64,000 bases of DNA from positions 372,001-436,000 of the forward strand of contig CAYRNY010000001.1 of NCBI GenBank assembly GCA_964425755.1, given 5' to 3'. The DNA comes from CAYRNY01 sp964425755. GTDB lineage: Bacteria; Chloroflexota; Anaerolineae; Aggregatilineales; Aggregatilineaceae. The translations under genes and the position numbers were made by a program. Under the pieces are notes generated by a model. It saw only the letters and a program-made list of their open reading frames with translations, had not been told where the DNA came from and did not search any database. This document shows positions 1-8,608 of this stretch, one piece after another (the stretch's first letter is position 1; every line of letters starts with the position of its first letter).

Positions 1-473
1 TCGCCGGGTTGGACCGGCGTCTTGACCGCCCAGTCCGGCGGGCCATCCAGCCGCGCGACGAGTTCCAGCCCGCGACAGGTGGTCTGGTGCACCACCGCGT
101 CGGCCTGCTCCCAGGCCCATTCGCCCTGCGCCGGTTCCATATTGGCCCACGAAAAGCGCTGTTTGACGTGCGTAAACGCCATCAGCCGGATGTTGTCAAG
201 ATCGAGCGTGCGCATGGTCGGGTTCCACCACAGGAACGCGTGGACCCCGTAGGTCAGCGACGGGAACGCGCGCTCGGTTACGGCGTCCGGCGCGAGATCA
301 CTGGGGATCGGCGGGGTAGCGGTCGGATCGAAGCCCGACTGGCCCACGCCCTCGAAAACCAGGCCCGACGCCAGCGCAGCGGCCAGCGCCGCGACGCCCA
401 CGACGCCCACGATCAACGCGGCGAACGCGAGCCGGTGCGGGCGGCGGGGTACGGGGGTCTGCTGTGCGGTCAC
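1..473 (-). CDS. Clan-A glycosidase-like membrane-anchored protein (partial, runs off window)
   Basis: The frame is open from a GTG at 473 to the window edge, so only about the first 157 residues are present. An AGGAG about 12 bases upstream supports the GTG; no ATG is better placed. The N-terminus is a short basic stretch then a hydrophobic segment (about residues 12-35), a signal anchor, followed by a Thr/Pro linker. Residues 75-157 read as the first strands of a TIM-barrel glycosidase, including MEPAQGEWAWEQAD and RLDGPPDWAV, which match the equivalent parts of the two downstream paralogues. The catalytic half lies outside the window, so activity cannot be judged. Confidence 0.7.
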   Translation of the reverse strand, partial: MTAQQTPVPRRPHRLAFAALIVGVVGVAALAAALASGLVFEGVGQSGFDPTATPPIPSDLAPDAVTERAFPSLTYGVHAFLWWNPTMRTLDLDNIRLMAFTHVKQRFSWANMEPAQGEWAWEQADAVVHQTTCRGLELVARLDGPPDWAVKTPVQPG

Positions 474-549
474 GGCGAATAGTCACTCCTGATACGGGCA
501 GAACGTGTCCGGCGGTGCCGGTTGGTTGTGGCGCTGCCCAATCCGGCAA

Positions 550-577
550 ATGAAAGGACGGGCATGGCTGCCCGCCC
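550..577 (-). terminator. Possible terminator after the 455-residue glycosidase-like gene
   Basis: On the minus strand a 9-bp GC-rich stem with one G-U pair (arms 569-577 and 556-564, loop of 4) is followed by a loosely T-rich run TCCTTTCATTT. It lies 52 bases past the stop at 629 and ahead of the next minus-strand gene, so it may only reduce read-through. Confidence 0.45.
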
Positions 578-628
578 ATTACACACAATTCCGTCCGGGG
601 GATCAACCCCCGATTGGCACACGCCGGC

Positions 629-1996
629 CTAACGGCTGCGGAAATCGTACGCCGCGATACGCTCGTACGCCGGGGAATTCTGCCATTCTGGCCGGATCAG
701 CGAATACGGCACGTTGTCGTTTGTCGCGTCCCAGCCGGCCTGGGGACCGTAGTTCAGGTTCCAGATGAACGCCAGCCACACGAAGCCCCATTGATCCATC
801 AACTCGATCGCCTCGTCGAGGTACTCGGCCTGCTCGGCCAGCGTGTTGTCGTTGGCGAACTCAAAGCCGCGCGGATAGCCCTGCAAGTCCTCGGTGGTGG
901 GCCAGCCGAACTCGGTCACGCACAGCTTCTTGTCGCTGCCCGCCTGCTGGATGCGCTGGGCGTAGCCTTGCAGCGTGCTGTAGAACGACCAGGAATGATG
1001 CGGGTTGTCGAACGGGCCGCGGAACCTCGCGGTCGGATCGTTGGGGACCTGGTTCCAGGGCACGCCCGGCCCGATGTTATAGCCGTTGTGGTGCGCGCCG
1101 ACGCAGTCCGTCACGTCCAGCATCCCCGCGTCGATCAGCATACCCATATAAACGAAATCGTCGTAGGCGGCGACGCCGTCATTCCAGCCGGTCGGGGACA
1201 GCGCCCCGCTGATCACGATGATGCCCGGGTCAACCGACTTGATCGTGTTATAGGCTGTCGTCAGCAGCGCGACGTACCGCTGCGCGTTCAAGCCGTAGAT
1301 CGAAGCCCACTCGCGGTCGATGTTCATCTCGTTCCAGACCTCGACAGCGTGAATCTGGCCCGGGTAGCGGTAGAGCATCGTGAGCAGGAAGTTCGCATAA
1401 TCCTGCGGGTCCGCCGGCGGGCCGACCTCGTCCAGGCGCTGGTTGCCCGGCTCGCGCGCCCAGTCCGGCGCGGTCACAACGCTGAGCATGACCTTGATCC
1501 CGGCCTGCTTGGTCTGCTCCATCGTAACATCCAGCTCGGTCCAGTCGTACTGGCCCGGCTGCGGCTCGACGTCTTCCCAGCGCACCTGGTGCTTGATCCA
1601 GCGCAATCGCAGCTTGTCGCGGACTTCGCCCATCCAGATCTCGTACACGCTCGGGTCGGGGTTCGGCTGCACCTGGATGCCAACCTGGAATTCCTGGTTC
1701 TGTACCGGCAGCGGCGTGAGCGTCGGCACCGGGGTGGCATCTTGTGCCCGCACTGCGCCATCCTGCGGCCCGTCCGCCGCCGGGTCCGCCTGGTCTTGCG
1801 CGCGGGCGGCGTCTGCGGAATCCGGCGCGATGGCCGCACTGGCAGCATCACCGCCGCCGGGATCGTTATTGACAAAGCCGGTTGCATAATAAATGCCAAT
1901 AAACGTCAACGCCCCCATCAGCAGCGTGATCCCTAACCAGGCGATCACAAAACCGCGAATCTGGCGTTGGCGTGCTAAGGACATAGAGGTTTGCAT
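629..1996 (-). CDS. Membrane-anchored clan-A (GH5/GH39-like) glycosidase-like protein
   Basis: 455 residues. AAGGAG lies 7 bases before the ATG at 1996. Residues 12-42 form one hydrophobic anchor, followed by an Ala/Asp-rich linker to about residue 100, so the catalytic domain would face outside. Residues 105-455 look like an eight-fold barrel: VEVWNEMNIDREW places a candidate acid/base Glu at 223 after Asn222, and CVTEFGW places a candidate nucleophile at Glu362, the usual clan-A arrangement. Exact family (GH5, GH39 or an unassigned relative) and substrate cannot be read from sequence. Paralogues flank it on both sides. Polysaccharide or exopolymer turnover is an inference. Confidence 0.75.
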   Translation of the reverse strand: MQTSMSLARQRQIRGFVIAWLGITLLMGALTFIGIYYATGFVNNDPGGGDAASAAIAPDSADAARAQDQADPAADGPQDGAVRAQDATPVPTLTPLPVQNQEFQVGIQVQPNPDPSVYEIWMGEVRDKLRLRWIKHQVRWEDVEPQPGQYDWTELDVTMEQTKQAGIKVMLSVVTAPDWAREPGNQRLDEVGPPADPQDYANFLLTMLYRYPGQIHAVEVWNEMNIDREWASIYGLNAQRYVALLTTAYNTIKSVDPGIIVISGALSPTGWNDGVAAYDDFVYMGMLIDAGMLDVTDCVGAHHNGYNIGPGVPWNQVPNDPTARFRGPFDNPHHSWSFYSTLQGYAQRIQQAGSDKKLCVTEFGWPTTEDLQGYPRGFEFANDNTLAEQAEYLDEAIELMDQWGFVWLAFIWNLNYGPQAGWDATNDNVPYSLIRPEWQNSPAYERIAAYDFRSR

Positions 1997-2063
1997 ACAT
2001 GGTCTCCTTTACGTCTGCGTCGCCCGGCGGCGTCTTCAAGAGCAGCCTGCCACCGGCGGGTAG

Positions 2064-2088
2064 TCAACGCGACGTTGAATGCTTCAAC
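2064..2088. promoter_or_regulatory. Three TCAAC/GTTGA half-sites at 10-bp spacing (operator-like)
   Basis: TCAAC at 2064, GTTGA at 2074 and TCAAC at 2084 form two overlapping inverted repeats, TCAACG-cga-CGTTGA and GTTGAA-tgc-TTCAAC, each half-site exactly 10 bp from the next. They lie 68-92 bp upstream of the glycosidase-like gene starting at 1996 and just past the candidate minus-strand -10 at 2097-2102, the position expected for a repressor. The regulator is unknown. Confidence 0.45.
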
Positions 2089-2096
2089 AGTCATTG

Positions 2097-2124
2097 ATTG
2101 TAACGTAAAGTCCAGCGCAGCAAA
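2097..2124 (-). promoter_or_regulatory. Candidate promoter for the 455-residue glycosidase-like gene
   Basis: Minus strand TTTGCT (2124-2119), 16-bp spacer, TACAAT (2102-2097). The start site would fall near 2090, on the edge of the operator-like repeats. The -35 match is modest. Confidence 0.35.
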
Positions 2125-2211
2125 CAGCCGTTTGCCCTACGCCAGCACGTACTTTATGCAATAGCCCGCTGCTATTGTAACACGCAGCGCACCACCGCGC
2201 ACACCGGCCCG

Positions 2212-3870
2212 CTAGCGAATCCGCGCCAGCGCGTCACACGCGGGGCACGCGCCGTCGGGCCGCACGATGGCGTATCCGGCCATCGGGTCCGCGCCGTAAT
2301 TGGTGAAGTCCACGTTCCAGATGATCACCAGCCGCACGCGCCCGCTGCTGCGCGACAACTGGACCGCGCGGGCGAGCCACTGCGCCTGCTCCGCGACGCT
2401 GGTGTTCGCGCCCCAGGCGAATGCCCCCGGCAGCGGCCCCAACCCCTCCGGCGAGAGGTAGCCGAGTTCGGTGAAGCATACCGGCTTGCGCCCGCCAAAG
2501 GCCGCCGAGTACGTATTCACCATGCCCCAGAAATAACGCGTGTAGTAGCCGCCGCGCGGGTCGCCGCTGGTGCGGTCCGGGCCGACAATGCCCTCGTTGT
2601 AGTGCGCGCCGATGCAGTCCATATACGCCGCCGCGCCCGCCGCCGCCATGCCGCGCACGTAGCGGTCATCGTTCCACACCGCCGCCGTGCCGAACGCGCC
2701 TTCCGCGCCCGTCGGGGCCGGCGCGCCGCTGATCACGGCGACGTTGGGGTTCGCGCGCTTGATCGCGTTATAGGCCAGCGCGAGCAACTGCGTGTACCGG
2801 GCCGGGTCGATGTGCCCGTTCTGCCACTCGCGATCGATGTTCTGCTCGTTCCACACCTCGATCGCGTCCGGGCCTAGCGCCGCGACCTCGCCCACAAACC
2901 GCGCGTAGTCCTCGAAGCAGCCCGGCGAGACCACGCAACTCGGCGGGCCGACGATGCCGAGCAGGATCTTGAACCCGGCCCCGTGCGCCTGCTCGATCAT
3001 GCCTGCTGCCGCGCTCCCGGACATGCCCGGCGAGAAGCGCATCTGCCGCTTGACCCACGTCATCCCGGCATAAGCCATCTTGTCCGGGTAAGCGAAGCTC
3101 TGCACGTGCCCGCCGTAACCGAAGCTCGCCAGCCCCGGCCCGCTGTAGACCGGCGCGGGGACGCTCCCCGTCACGCCCGCGCTACCGGTTTCAGGGAGCG
3201 CGACCGAACCGCTGATCACCGCGCTCGATACCGGCAGTTGAGCGATATCACCGCTCAGCAGCCGCACGTACTGCCCGAACACCCAGCCATCCTGCCCGCC
3301 AACGCTGACCAGGACCCAGCCCATCGCCCCATCGCGGCCCTTCGCCAGCATCCGCGCCCCCACCGGCAGCGTGGTGATCACGCCGTGCGATGTGCTCGCA
3401 CCCCGGCGCATGTTCACGCGCGCGGTCGTCTCGGCAGGCACGCCCGTCCCTTCCGGGAAGCTGTCTTCACCCCCCGCAGCGTCTGCCACTTCCGGCGCGG
3501 CAGGCGCTGTCACTTCCGCTTCGACCGGCGTGCCGCGATCGCGCGGGGCGGGTTTCACCGGCAGCGCCAGCACGTCAAGATCGGCGCGAATATCAAGGTA
3601 AGCCGCCGCGAGCCAGCCTTCCGACCCGTCCACCGCGCGGGCGTAAACCCAGCTCCCGCCGCTGTCGCGCGCCTGCAGCGTGAGCACCGTGTCGCGCGCC
3701 AGCTTCGCGATCACCGCGTACTCCGTCCCCGGACCGTGACGCATGTTCAACACGTCCGGGATAACGGTCGCGTCACCACTCTGCGCGCGGACCGGCCCCG
3801 TCCCGACGACGCCCACCGCCAGCGTCACGATAACCACTACCTGCACCATCCGAACCATTACGCGCTTCAT
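2212..3870 (-). CDS. Secreted protein with two SH3b domains and a clan-A glycosidase-like domain
   Basis: 552 residues from the ATG at 3870, with GGAG 8 bases upstream; an in-frame GTG one codon earlier is closer to that site and is less likely. Residues 1-30 are a signal peptide ending near RAQS. SH3b domains occupy about residues 38-95 (NMRHGPGTEY motif) and 150-205 (NMRRGAS motif), each with the DGSEGW/GQDGW signature. The C-terminal half is a barrel with candidate catalytic Glu342 in IEVWNEQNIDREW and Glu468 in CFTELGY. It parallels the 455-residue neighbour but swaps the membrane anchor for SH3b domains, which in such proteins often bind cell-wall or polymer ligands. Substrate unknown. 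Confidence 0.75.
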   Translation of the reverse strand: MKRVMVRMVQVVVIVTLAVGVVGTGPVRAQSGDATVIPDVLNMRHGPGTEYAVIAKLARDTVLTLQARDSGGSWVYARAVDGSEGWLAAAYLDIRADLDVLALPVKPAPRDRGTPVEAEVTAPAAPEVADAAGGEDSFPEGTGVPAETTARVNMRRGASTSHGVITTLPVGARMLAKGRDGAMGWVLVSVGGQDGWVFGQYVRLLSGDIAQLPVSSAVISGSVALPETGSAGVTGSVPAPVYSGPGLASFGYGGHVQSFAYPDKMAYAGMTWVKRQMRFSPGMSGSAAAGMIEQAHGAGFKILLGIVGPPSCVVSPGCFEDYARFVGEVAALGPDAIEVWNEQNIDREWQNGHIDPARYTQLLALAYNAIKRANPNVAVISGAPAPTGAEGAFGTAAVWNDDRYVRGMAAAGAAAYMDCIGAHYNEGIVGPDRTSGDPRGGYYTRYFWGMVNTYSAAFGGRKPVCFTELGYLSPEGLGPLPGAFAWGANTSVAEQAQWLARAVQLSRSSGRVRLVIIWNVDFTNYGADPMAGYAIVRPDGACPACDALARIR

Positions 3871-3995
3871 CACTAGCTCTCCACCACGTCACTGGTTTTT
3901 CTACCTGCTTCCCACCTGGAACGGCAGGTTTCCATCGTTCGCCGTAGTCTAGCATGCGCCCCACGGCAAGGCAATATGCGCGCACAGGGCGATTG

Positions 3996-4007
3996 CCTGA
4001 CGTCAGG
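3996..4007. promoter_or_regulatory. 12-bp perfect palindrome upstream of the TlpA-PPC gene
   Basis: CCTGACGTCAGG is a perfect palindrome ending 4 bp before the candidate -35 of the downstream promoter. A dimeric regulator site is plausible; chance cannot be excluded for one copy. Confidence 0.35.
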
Positions 4008-4011
4008 GTGA

Positions 4012-4042
4012 TTGCACAGCACGCACAAAGCCATGCTACACT
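4012..4042 (+). promoter_or_regulatory. Candidate promoter for the TlpA-PPC fusion gene
   Basis: TTGCAC (4012-4017), 19-bp spacer, TACACT (4037-4042), about 55 bp ahead of the ATG at 4098. The spacer is long by 1-2 bp. Confidence 0.45.
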
Positions 4043-4097
4043 CGTACTACATTATCAAACGACATTGCACTGCACTTGATCGTTGGAGCGACACATC

Positions 4098-6716
4098 ATG
4101 CACACATGGCATATGCTGCGACGCGGACTGACCGCCGCGCTGCTGGCCGGCGCGTTACTGGCGCTGGCCGCGCCCCGTTACGCCGCAGCGCAGGGCGAGG
4201 ACCCCGCCGCGCTGGTCGAGGCGCGCGCGCTGGCAGCCCACCTGCAAAACCTGCGCCTGAACAGCTACACTGCGTGGATCGGCGGGTCGCTGGGCGCGCC
4301 CGATCGCGCCCCGCGCCGCTCGCCCCTGGCCGAGCAGCTCGACGGCTGGACCCTGACCGGCTTCGCGGGCGACGAGGATCACGCGCTGGCGGACCTGGAA
4401 CGCCCCGTGCTGCTCAATTTCTGGGCCTCGTGGTGCACGCCCTGCCGCGCGGAGTTCCCGCACCTGGTGGCGATCGCCACCGCGCCGGACGCCTACGCGT
4501 TCGACGTGATCTTCGTCAACACGTCCGACACCGAGCGCGACGCGCGCGCGTTTCTCGCGGATTATCCGACCGCGCTCACGACCACGATCGACACGGGCGA
4601 GCGCCTCTCGCTGCGCGCCGGGATCGAGTCGATCCCCACCAGCCTGTTGCTCGATGCGGATGGCACGGTGCTGGCGGTACACACCGGCACGATCACGCCC
4701 ACCGTCAGCACGTTTCTTGACGCCGTGGCACAACATCCCGGCGCGGGCGTGTTCATCGCCGCGAATCACATGACCGAGACGCCGGGAGCCACGCTCGCCC
4801 CGGTCAGCGTGGAAGACACCGAACCGCTTATCCCCGGCGACACCGTGCAAAGCACGCTCGACGACACGCAGTTCCAGCACGCCTACCGCATCACGGCGAA
4901 CGCGGGCGACCAGCTCAGCGCGACGATGACCGCCGGTGCGGGCGACCTCGATCCCTACCTGGTGCTGCTGACCGCTGACGGCGAGCGCCTGGCGGAAAAC
5001 GACGACATCGATCGCGGCGTGAACATCGACGCCCGGATCGATGCGACGCTGCCCGCTACAGGAACGTATCTCATCGTCGCTACCCGCTTTCTGGAAGCCG
5101 AAGGGTTTTCCAGCGGGATGTACGAGTTGACGGTACGCCTGACCCCGGCCAGCGGCCAACCGCCCACCGGGTTCCAGGCACAGGCCGGTGATGCAACCCC
5201 GGCGGGCGTAAGCACCCCGCATCCCGATCGCCCCGGCGAAGCGGGCACCGGCGGCGGCACGATCCGCTACGGCCAGACCGTGCGCGGCGCGATCAGCGAC
5301 CGGCAGCACGCGCAGCACTGGACGTTCGAGGGCCAGGCCGGGGACACGATCGATATCGTGATGCAGCGCACGGTGAACGAGAACGGCGGGCTGGACGGCT
5401 ATCTGATCCTCGAAGGGCCGGGCGGCGATCCCCTGCTCGAAGTGGATGACACCGCCGACAGCGTGATGCCCGCGATCCATGACTACGAGCTTCCCGCCAA
5501 TGGCACATACACCATCGTGGCGACGCGCTTCAGTTTTGACAGCGGCTTTTCGACCGGCGATTACACATTGACGTTGAACCTGGCCGGGGCCGAACTCCCT
5601 ACCACCGGCAACGCCGGCCCGCGCTGGCCCCTGCCGGAGACCGTGCGCTGGATCGGCTATAACGACATCGTGCACGGCCAGATCGACGCGGCGAATGTCG
5701 ACGACTGGTACGCCTTCCGGGGCCGTGCCGGTGACACGATCGCGATCCGGATGGCGCCCCAGGACGCCGCGCCCGGCGCGCTCGACCCGTTCCTGATCCT
5801 GACCGACATCACCGGCGCTGAAGTGGCACGCAACGACGACGGCAACCCGGCGGCAAACCCCACCACGACCGCCGCCGCGCTCAGCATCGAACTGCCGCAC
5901 ACCGCCACGTACCTGATCCGCGCCACGCGCTACGGCTTTGAAAACGGCCCGTCCAGCGGCGCGTACGAGCTGGCGCTCACGTCCGATGCGGGCGCGGAAG
6001 GGGCCGCGCCCGGCGCTGAGACTGCGCTGTCCTATGGCGATTTCGTCAGCGGCAGGCTGACCGCAAAACAACCGGTCGCGCGGTATCGTTTCGACGGGCA
6101 GGCAGGCGACACGATCACGCTGCGCGTAACGGGCGCGGGGAGCCTGGCACCGGCGTTCATCCTGCGCGGGCCGTCCGGTGACGTGCTCGCGGATGAACAG
6201 CGCATAACAGAGGACCACACGAGCGCGCTGCTGCGCTTTCCGCTGCCTGCAACCGGGCGCTACACGCTGGACATCCTGCCACAGGACTTGAATGGTATCG
6301 GTGATTACCGGCTGCTCCTGCTGGGCTACCCGCAGCCACGCATCGACCCGGGGGCGTTCGTGCCCGCGCCGGGCCTCGATCTCGAGCTGGTGCTGATCTG
6401 GGCCTCGACCGCCGACCTCGACCTCGCGTTCAGCGCGGCGGAAACGGACCGGGCCGCGCTGCGCACCACGCGGGCCAACGATTTCTGCCAGGACGTGACC
6501 GCCACCCCTGTCGAGCGTGTGACCTGGAACGCCGGGCACGCCATGCCTGGGCGCTACAGCGCGACGATCCACTACCGGCACAACTGCACAGGCCAGCCAG
6601 AACCGGTGCATTTCATCCTCGCGATCGCGCAGCACGGTGAGGTGATCGATATCATCGGCGGCACGCTGGCGCGTGAAGGCGACACGTACACCACGCCGAT
6701 CGCGTTCGGCCAGTGA
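4098..6716 (+). CDS. Secreted TlpA-like thioredoxin domain fused to four PPC-type beta domains
   Basis: 872 residues. GGAG stands 9 bases before the ATG at 4098; an upstream TTG at 4083 would start before that site. A signal peptide covers residues 1-33 (cleavage near AAAQG). Residues 75-220 are a redoxin domain with active site WASWCTPC (Cys113, Cys116) and a later IPTS cis-Pro motif, as in TlpA/ResA. Four beta domains of the bacterial pre-peptidase C-terminal type follow at about 225-340, 378-480, 512-620 and 645-745, recognisable by repeats such as AGDQLSATM, AGDTIDIVM, AGDTIAIRM and AGDTITLRV. A last beta domain (about 760-872) with VLIWASTADLDLAF resembles DUF2135/YfaP-like modules. The fusion would hold a thiol-disulfide domain on an extracellular scaffold; its partner is unknown. 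Confidence 0.8.
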   Translation: MHTWHMLRRGLTAALLAGALLALAAPRYAAAQGEDPAALVEARALAAHLQNLRLNSYTAWIGGSLGAPDRAPRRSPLAEQLDGWTLTGFAGDEDHALADLERPVLLNFWASWCTPCRAEFPHLVAIATAPDAYAFDVIFVNTSDTERDARAFLADYPTALTTTIDTGERLSLRAGIESIPTSLLLDADGTVLAVHTGTITPTVSTFLDAVAQHPGAGVFIAANHMTETPGATLAPVSVEDTEPLIPGDTVQSTLDDTQFQHAYRITANAGDQLSATMTAGAGDLDPYLVLLTADGERLAENDDIDRGVNIDARIDATLPATGTYLIVATRFLEAEGFSSGMYELTVRLTPASGQPPTGFQAQAGDATPAGVSTPHPDRPGEAGTGGGTIRYGQTVRGAISDRQHAQHWTFEGQAGDTIDIVMQRTVNENGGLDGYLILEGPGGDPLLEVDDTADSVMPAIHDYELPANGTYTIVATRFSFDSGFSTGDYTLTLNLAGAELPTTGNAGPRWPLPETVRWIGYNDIVHGQIDAANVDDWYAFRGRAGDTIAIRMAPQDAAPGALDPFLILTDITGAEVARNDDGNPAANPTTTAAALSIELPHTATYLIRATRYGFENGPSSGAYELALTSDAGAEGAAPGAETALSYGDFVSGRLTAKQPVARYRFDGQAGDTITLRVTGAGSLAPAFILRGPSGDVLADEQRITEDHTSALLRFPLPATGRYTLDILPQDLNGIGDYRLLLLGYPQPRIDPGAFVPAPGLDLELVLIWASTADLDLAFSAAETDRAALRTTRANDFCQDVTATPVERVTWNAGHAMPGRYSATIHYRHNCTGQPEPVHFILAIAQHGEVIDIIGGTLAREGDTYTTPIAFGQ

Positions 6717-6794
6717 CCGGCGGGTGCGGCGGGGCGATGGGCGACTCCGCCGCACCCGGTGAACCCCGGCGACGCGGTGAACCCTATTGACCCT

Positions 6795-6822
6795 TTGTCA
6801 CGACGTGATACCGGTCTATAAT
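6795..6822 (+). promoter_or_regulatory. Candidate promoter for the HNH gene
   Basis: TTGTCA (6795-6800), 16-bp spacer, perfect TATAAT (6817-6822). A second perfect TATAAT at 6903-6908 with a poor -35 lies nearer the gene. Confidence 0.5.
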
Positions 6823-6970
6823 AATGCGCGGGCTGCGCACGGAGCAGGTCTCGCGCGGCGCAAGTCTCGGCGGAAATTACCTGCAAAACTTGTGAAAGTT
6901 TGTATAATTATTAGCGACCGTTGATATTAGTACGGAAAGCTGGCCCCCGGTGGGGGTTAGCGCACAGACC

Positions 6971-7522
6971 ATGATCCAAGGGCGAGTTCTTCTCTTAAAC
7001 GGCGGCACATGGGAGCCGTTGACGGTGGTCAGCATCCCACGTGCGATCAATTTGCTGCTGTCCGGCAAGGCGGTCGTGGTGGAGGAGACGGGGCGTTTTC
7101 TGCGGACCGTGCGCACCAAGTTCCCGGTCCCATCGGTGATCGCGCTGAAGCAATACATCAACGTCCCGCGCCGCCACGCGCATTGGAGCCGACACGGTGT
7201 CCTGGCCCGCGACAATTACACCTGCATCTACTGCGGCGTCAAGCTGGGCGAGATCGTGCGCGGCAAACAGGTGACGCGCCGCGATCTGACCGTTGACCAC
7301 ATCATCCCCGTCTCGCGCGGCGGGAAAAACACGTGGTCCAACACCGCGTGCGCCTGCTTTGGGTGCAACCACCGCAAAGGTGACCGTCTGCCCGGCGAGG
7401 CGGGGCTCAAGCTGCTGTGGGAACCCAAAATCCCGCGCACCAGCTACCTCGTGATCGAGATGGGCAACGGGCCGGATACGTGGAAACGGTACATCGAGAT
7501 CGGGCGCAACCACTTCGGCTGA
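6971..7522 (+). CDS. HNH endonuclease-domain protein
   Basis: 183 residues from the ATG at 6971; a GTG at 6950 in frame would add seven residues, and the run of G at 6948-6956 may be a weak ribosome site for either. The N-terminal RVLLLNGGTWEPL followed by a region with AINLLLSGKAVVVEE is the usual lead-in of stand-alone bacterial HNH proteins. CIYCG and CFGCN supply a four-Cys zinc site, and DHIIPVSRGGKNTWSN followed by CNHRKGD is the HNH/N core. It sits alone between convergent or unrelated genes and has no restriction, intron or phage neighbour. In vivo target unknown; single-strand or repair-related nicking is possible. Confidence 0.88.
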   Translation: MIQGRVLLLNGGTWEPLTVVSIPRAINLLLSGKAVVVEETGRFLRTVRTKFPVPSVIALKQYINVPRRHAHWSRHGVLARDNYTCIYCGVKLGEIVRGKQVTRRDLTVDHIIPVSRGGKNTWSNTACACFGCNHRKGDRLPGEAGLKLLWEPKIPRTSYLVIEMGNGPDTWKRYIEIGRNHFG

Positions 7523-7626
7523 GCGCCGGACACAGCCGCAATTTAACCCCATCCCACAGGGGCGCACTTATTCCCGCAGCCCTGCAATTGCTTTACTCAC
7601 TCTGCTGCCGGTCTCACGTCCCCGCG

Positions 7627-8556
7627 CTACTCGCCCAGGCCGTAGGTCACGCCGCTGAGCGTTTCGGACCGCTCCCACAGCCGCCGCGCGTTGGCTTTGT
7701 TGCGGGCTGCGCCCGGCGGCCTGACGCGCCTGGGATAGCCACGCACGTGCAACACGCGCGGCCCGTATAGCGCGCCGCCCTCGGCATCCGGCGCGGTGGC
7801 GGCGTAAAGCTGGGGCAACGCGCCCAGTTCCGCGCCCTGGGAGACCAGCGCGTGCATCACCGTGTACAGGCCGCGCTCGAACAGGTTACCGCTATCGCTG
7901 GCGGCGCGCGCCTGGAGATTCGTCTCGGCCAGCCCCGGATGCGCGCCGTTGCTGATCGTGCCGCTGCTCGCCGCTGCCAGCCGGCGCTGCAGCTCGAACG
8001 CGAACAGCAAGTTCGCCAGCTTGCTCTGGCCGTAAGCCTGGTAGCGCGAATAACGCTTTTCGCCCTGCAGATCGTCGAAGTTGATGCGCCCGTAATACGC
8101 CGCCGTGCTGCTGACCGTCACCACGCGGCTGCCGGGCGTGCTCACCAGCAGGTCGAGCAGCAGGCCGGTCAGCGCGAAGTGCCCCAGGTGATTCACGCCA
8201 AACTGCATTTCGAACCCGTCGGCGGTCTCGCGGCGCGGCGGGGCCATCACGCCCGCGTTGTTGATCAGCAGGTCCAGCCGCTGGTACGCGGCGCGATATT
8301 TCGCAGCGAAGGCCCGCACCGCCTCCAGCGAGCCCAGGTCCAGCGGCAGCAGGTCCAGCGCGGCACCAGGAGTCCGCTGCAGGATGCGGTCACGGGCCTG
8401 CTGGCCGCGTTTCAGGTTGCGGCACGCCATGACGACGCGCGCCCCTTTACGCGCCAGCGCGCGCGTTGTCTCGTACCCCAGGCCGCTGTTCGCGCCGGTG
8501 ACGATCGCCACCCGCCCGGACTGGTCGGGGATGTGTTCCGCGTTCCAATGAGCCAT
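7627..8556 (-). CDS. Short-chain dehydrogenase/reductase (SDR), retinol-dehydrogenase-like
   Basis: 309 residues. GGGAGG lies just before the ATG at 8556; a longer frame reaching 8673 lacks such a site. The cofactor motif TGANSGLGYETTRAL, the NNAG element (LINNAGVM), the catalytic Ser in VVTVSSTAAY and the YGQSK active-site motif are intact. The spacing and MACRNLKRG segment suggest an NADP-dependent relative of WW-domain oxidoreductase or retinol dehydrogenase. Substrate not predictable. The gene is convergent with the HNH gene and lies 53 bp before the end of the NifX-like gene on the same strand order, so the two minus-strand genes might share a transcript. Confidence 0.9.
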   Translation of the reverse strand: MAHWNAEHIPDQSGRVAIVTGANSGLGYETTRALARKGARVVMACRNLKRGQQARDRILQRTPGAALDLLPLDLGSLEAVRAFAAKYRAAYQRLDLLINNAGVMAPPRRETADGFEMQFGVNHLGHFALTGLLLDLLVSTPGSRVVTVSSTAAYYGRINFDDLQGEKRYSRYQAYGQSKLANLLFAFELQRRLAAASSGTISNGAHPGLAETNLQARAASDSGNLFERGLYTVMHALVSQGAELGALPQLYAATAPDAEGGALYGPRVLHVRGYPRRVRPPGAARNKANARRLWERSETLSGVTYGLGE

Positions 8557-8608
8557 ATCGCCTCCCTTTCGCGTCTGTGGGTAACGTAGCGCAACGTCGC
8601 CGGTTATG

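Noticed and set aside
2212..3870. SH3b plus glycosidase-like domain as a phage endolysin
   Set aside because: It has a signal peptide, two related neighbours without SH3b domains and no phage genes nearby. The catalytic motifs are of clan-A glycosidases, not lysozyme types.
4155..6755. 866-codon open frame on the minus strand opposite the TlpA-PPC gene
   Set aside because: It mirrors the whole forward gene, is Arg/Val/Ala-rich without any motif, and arises from high GC and low stop density. The forward frame has a signal peptide and clear domains.
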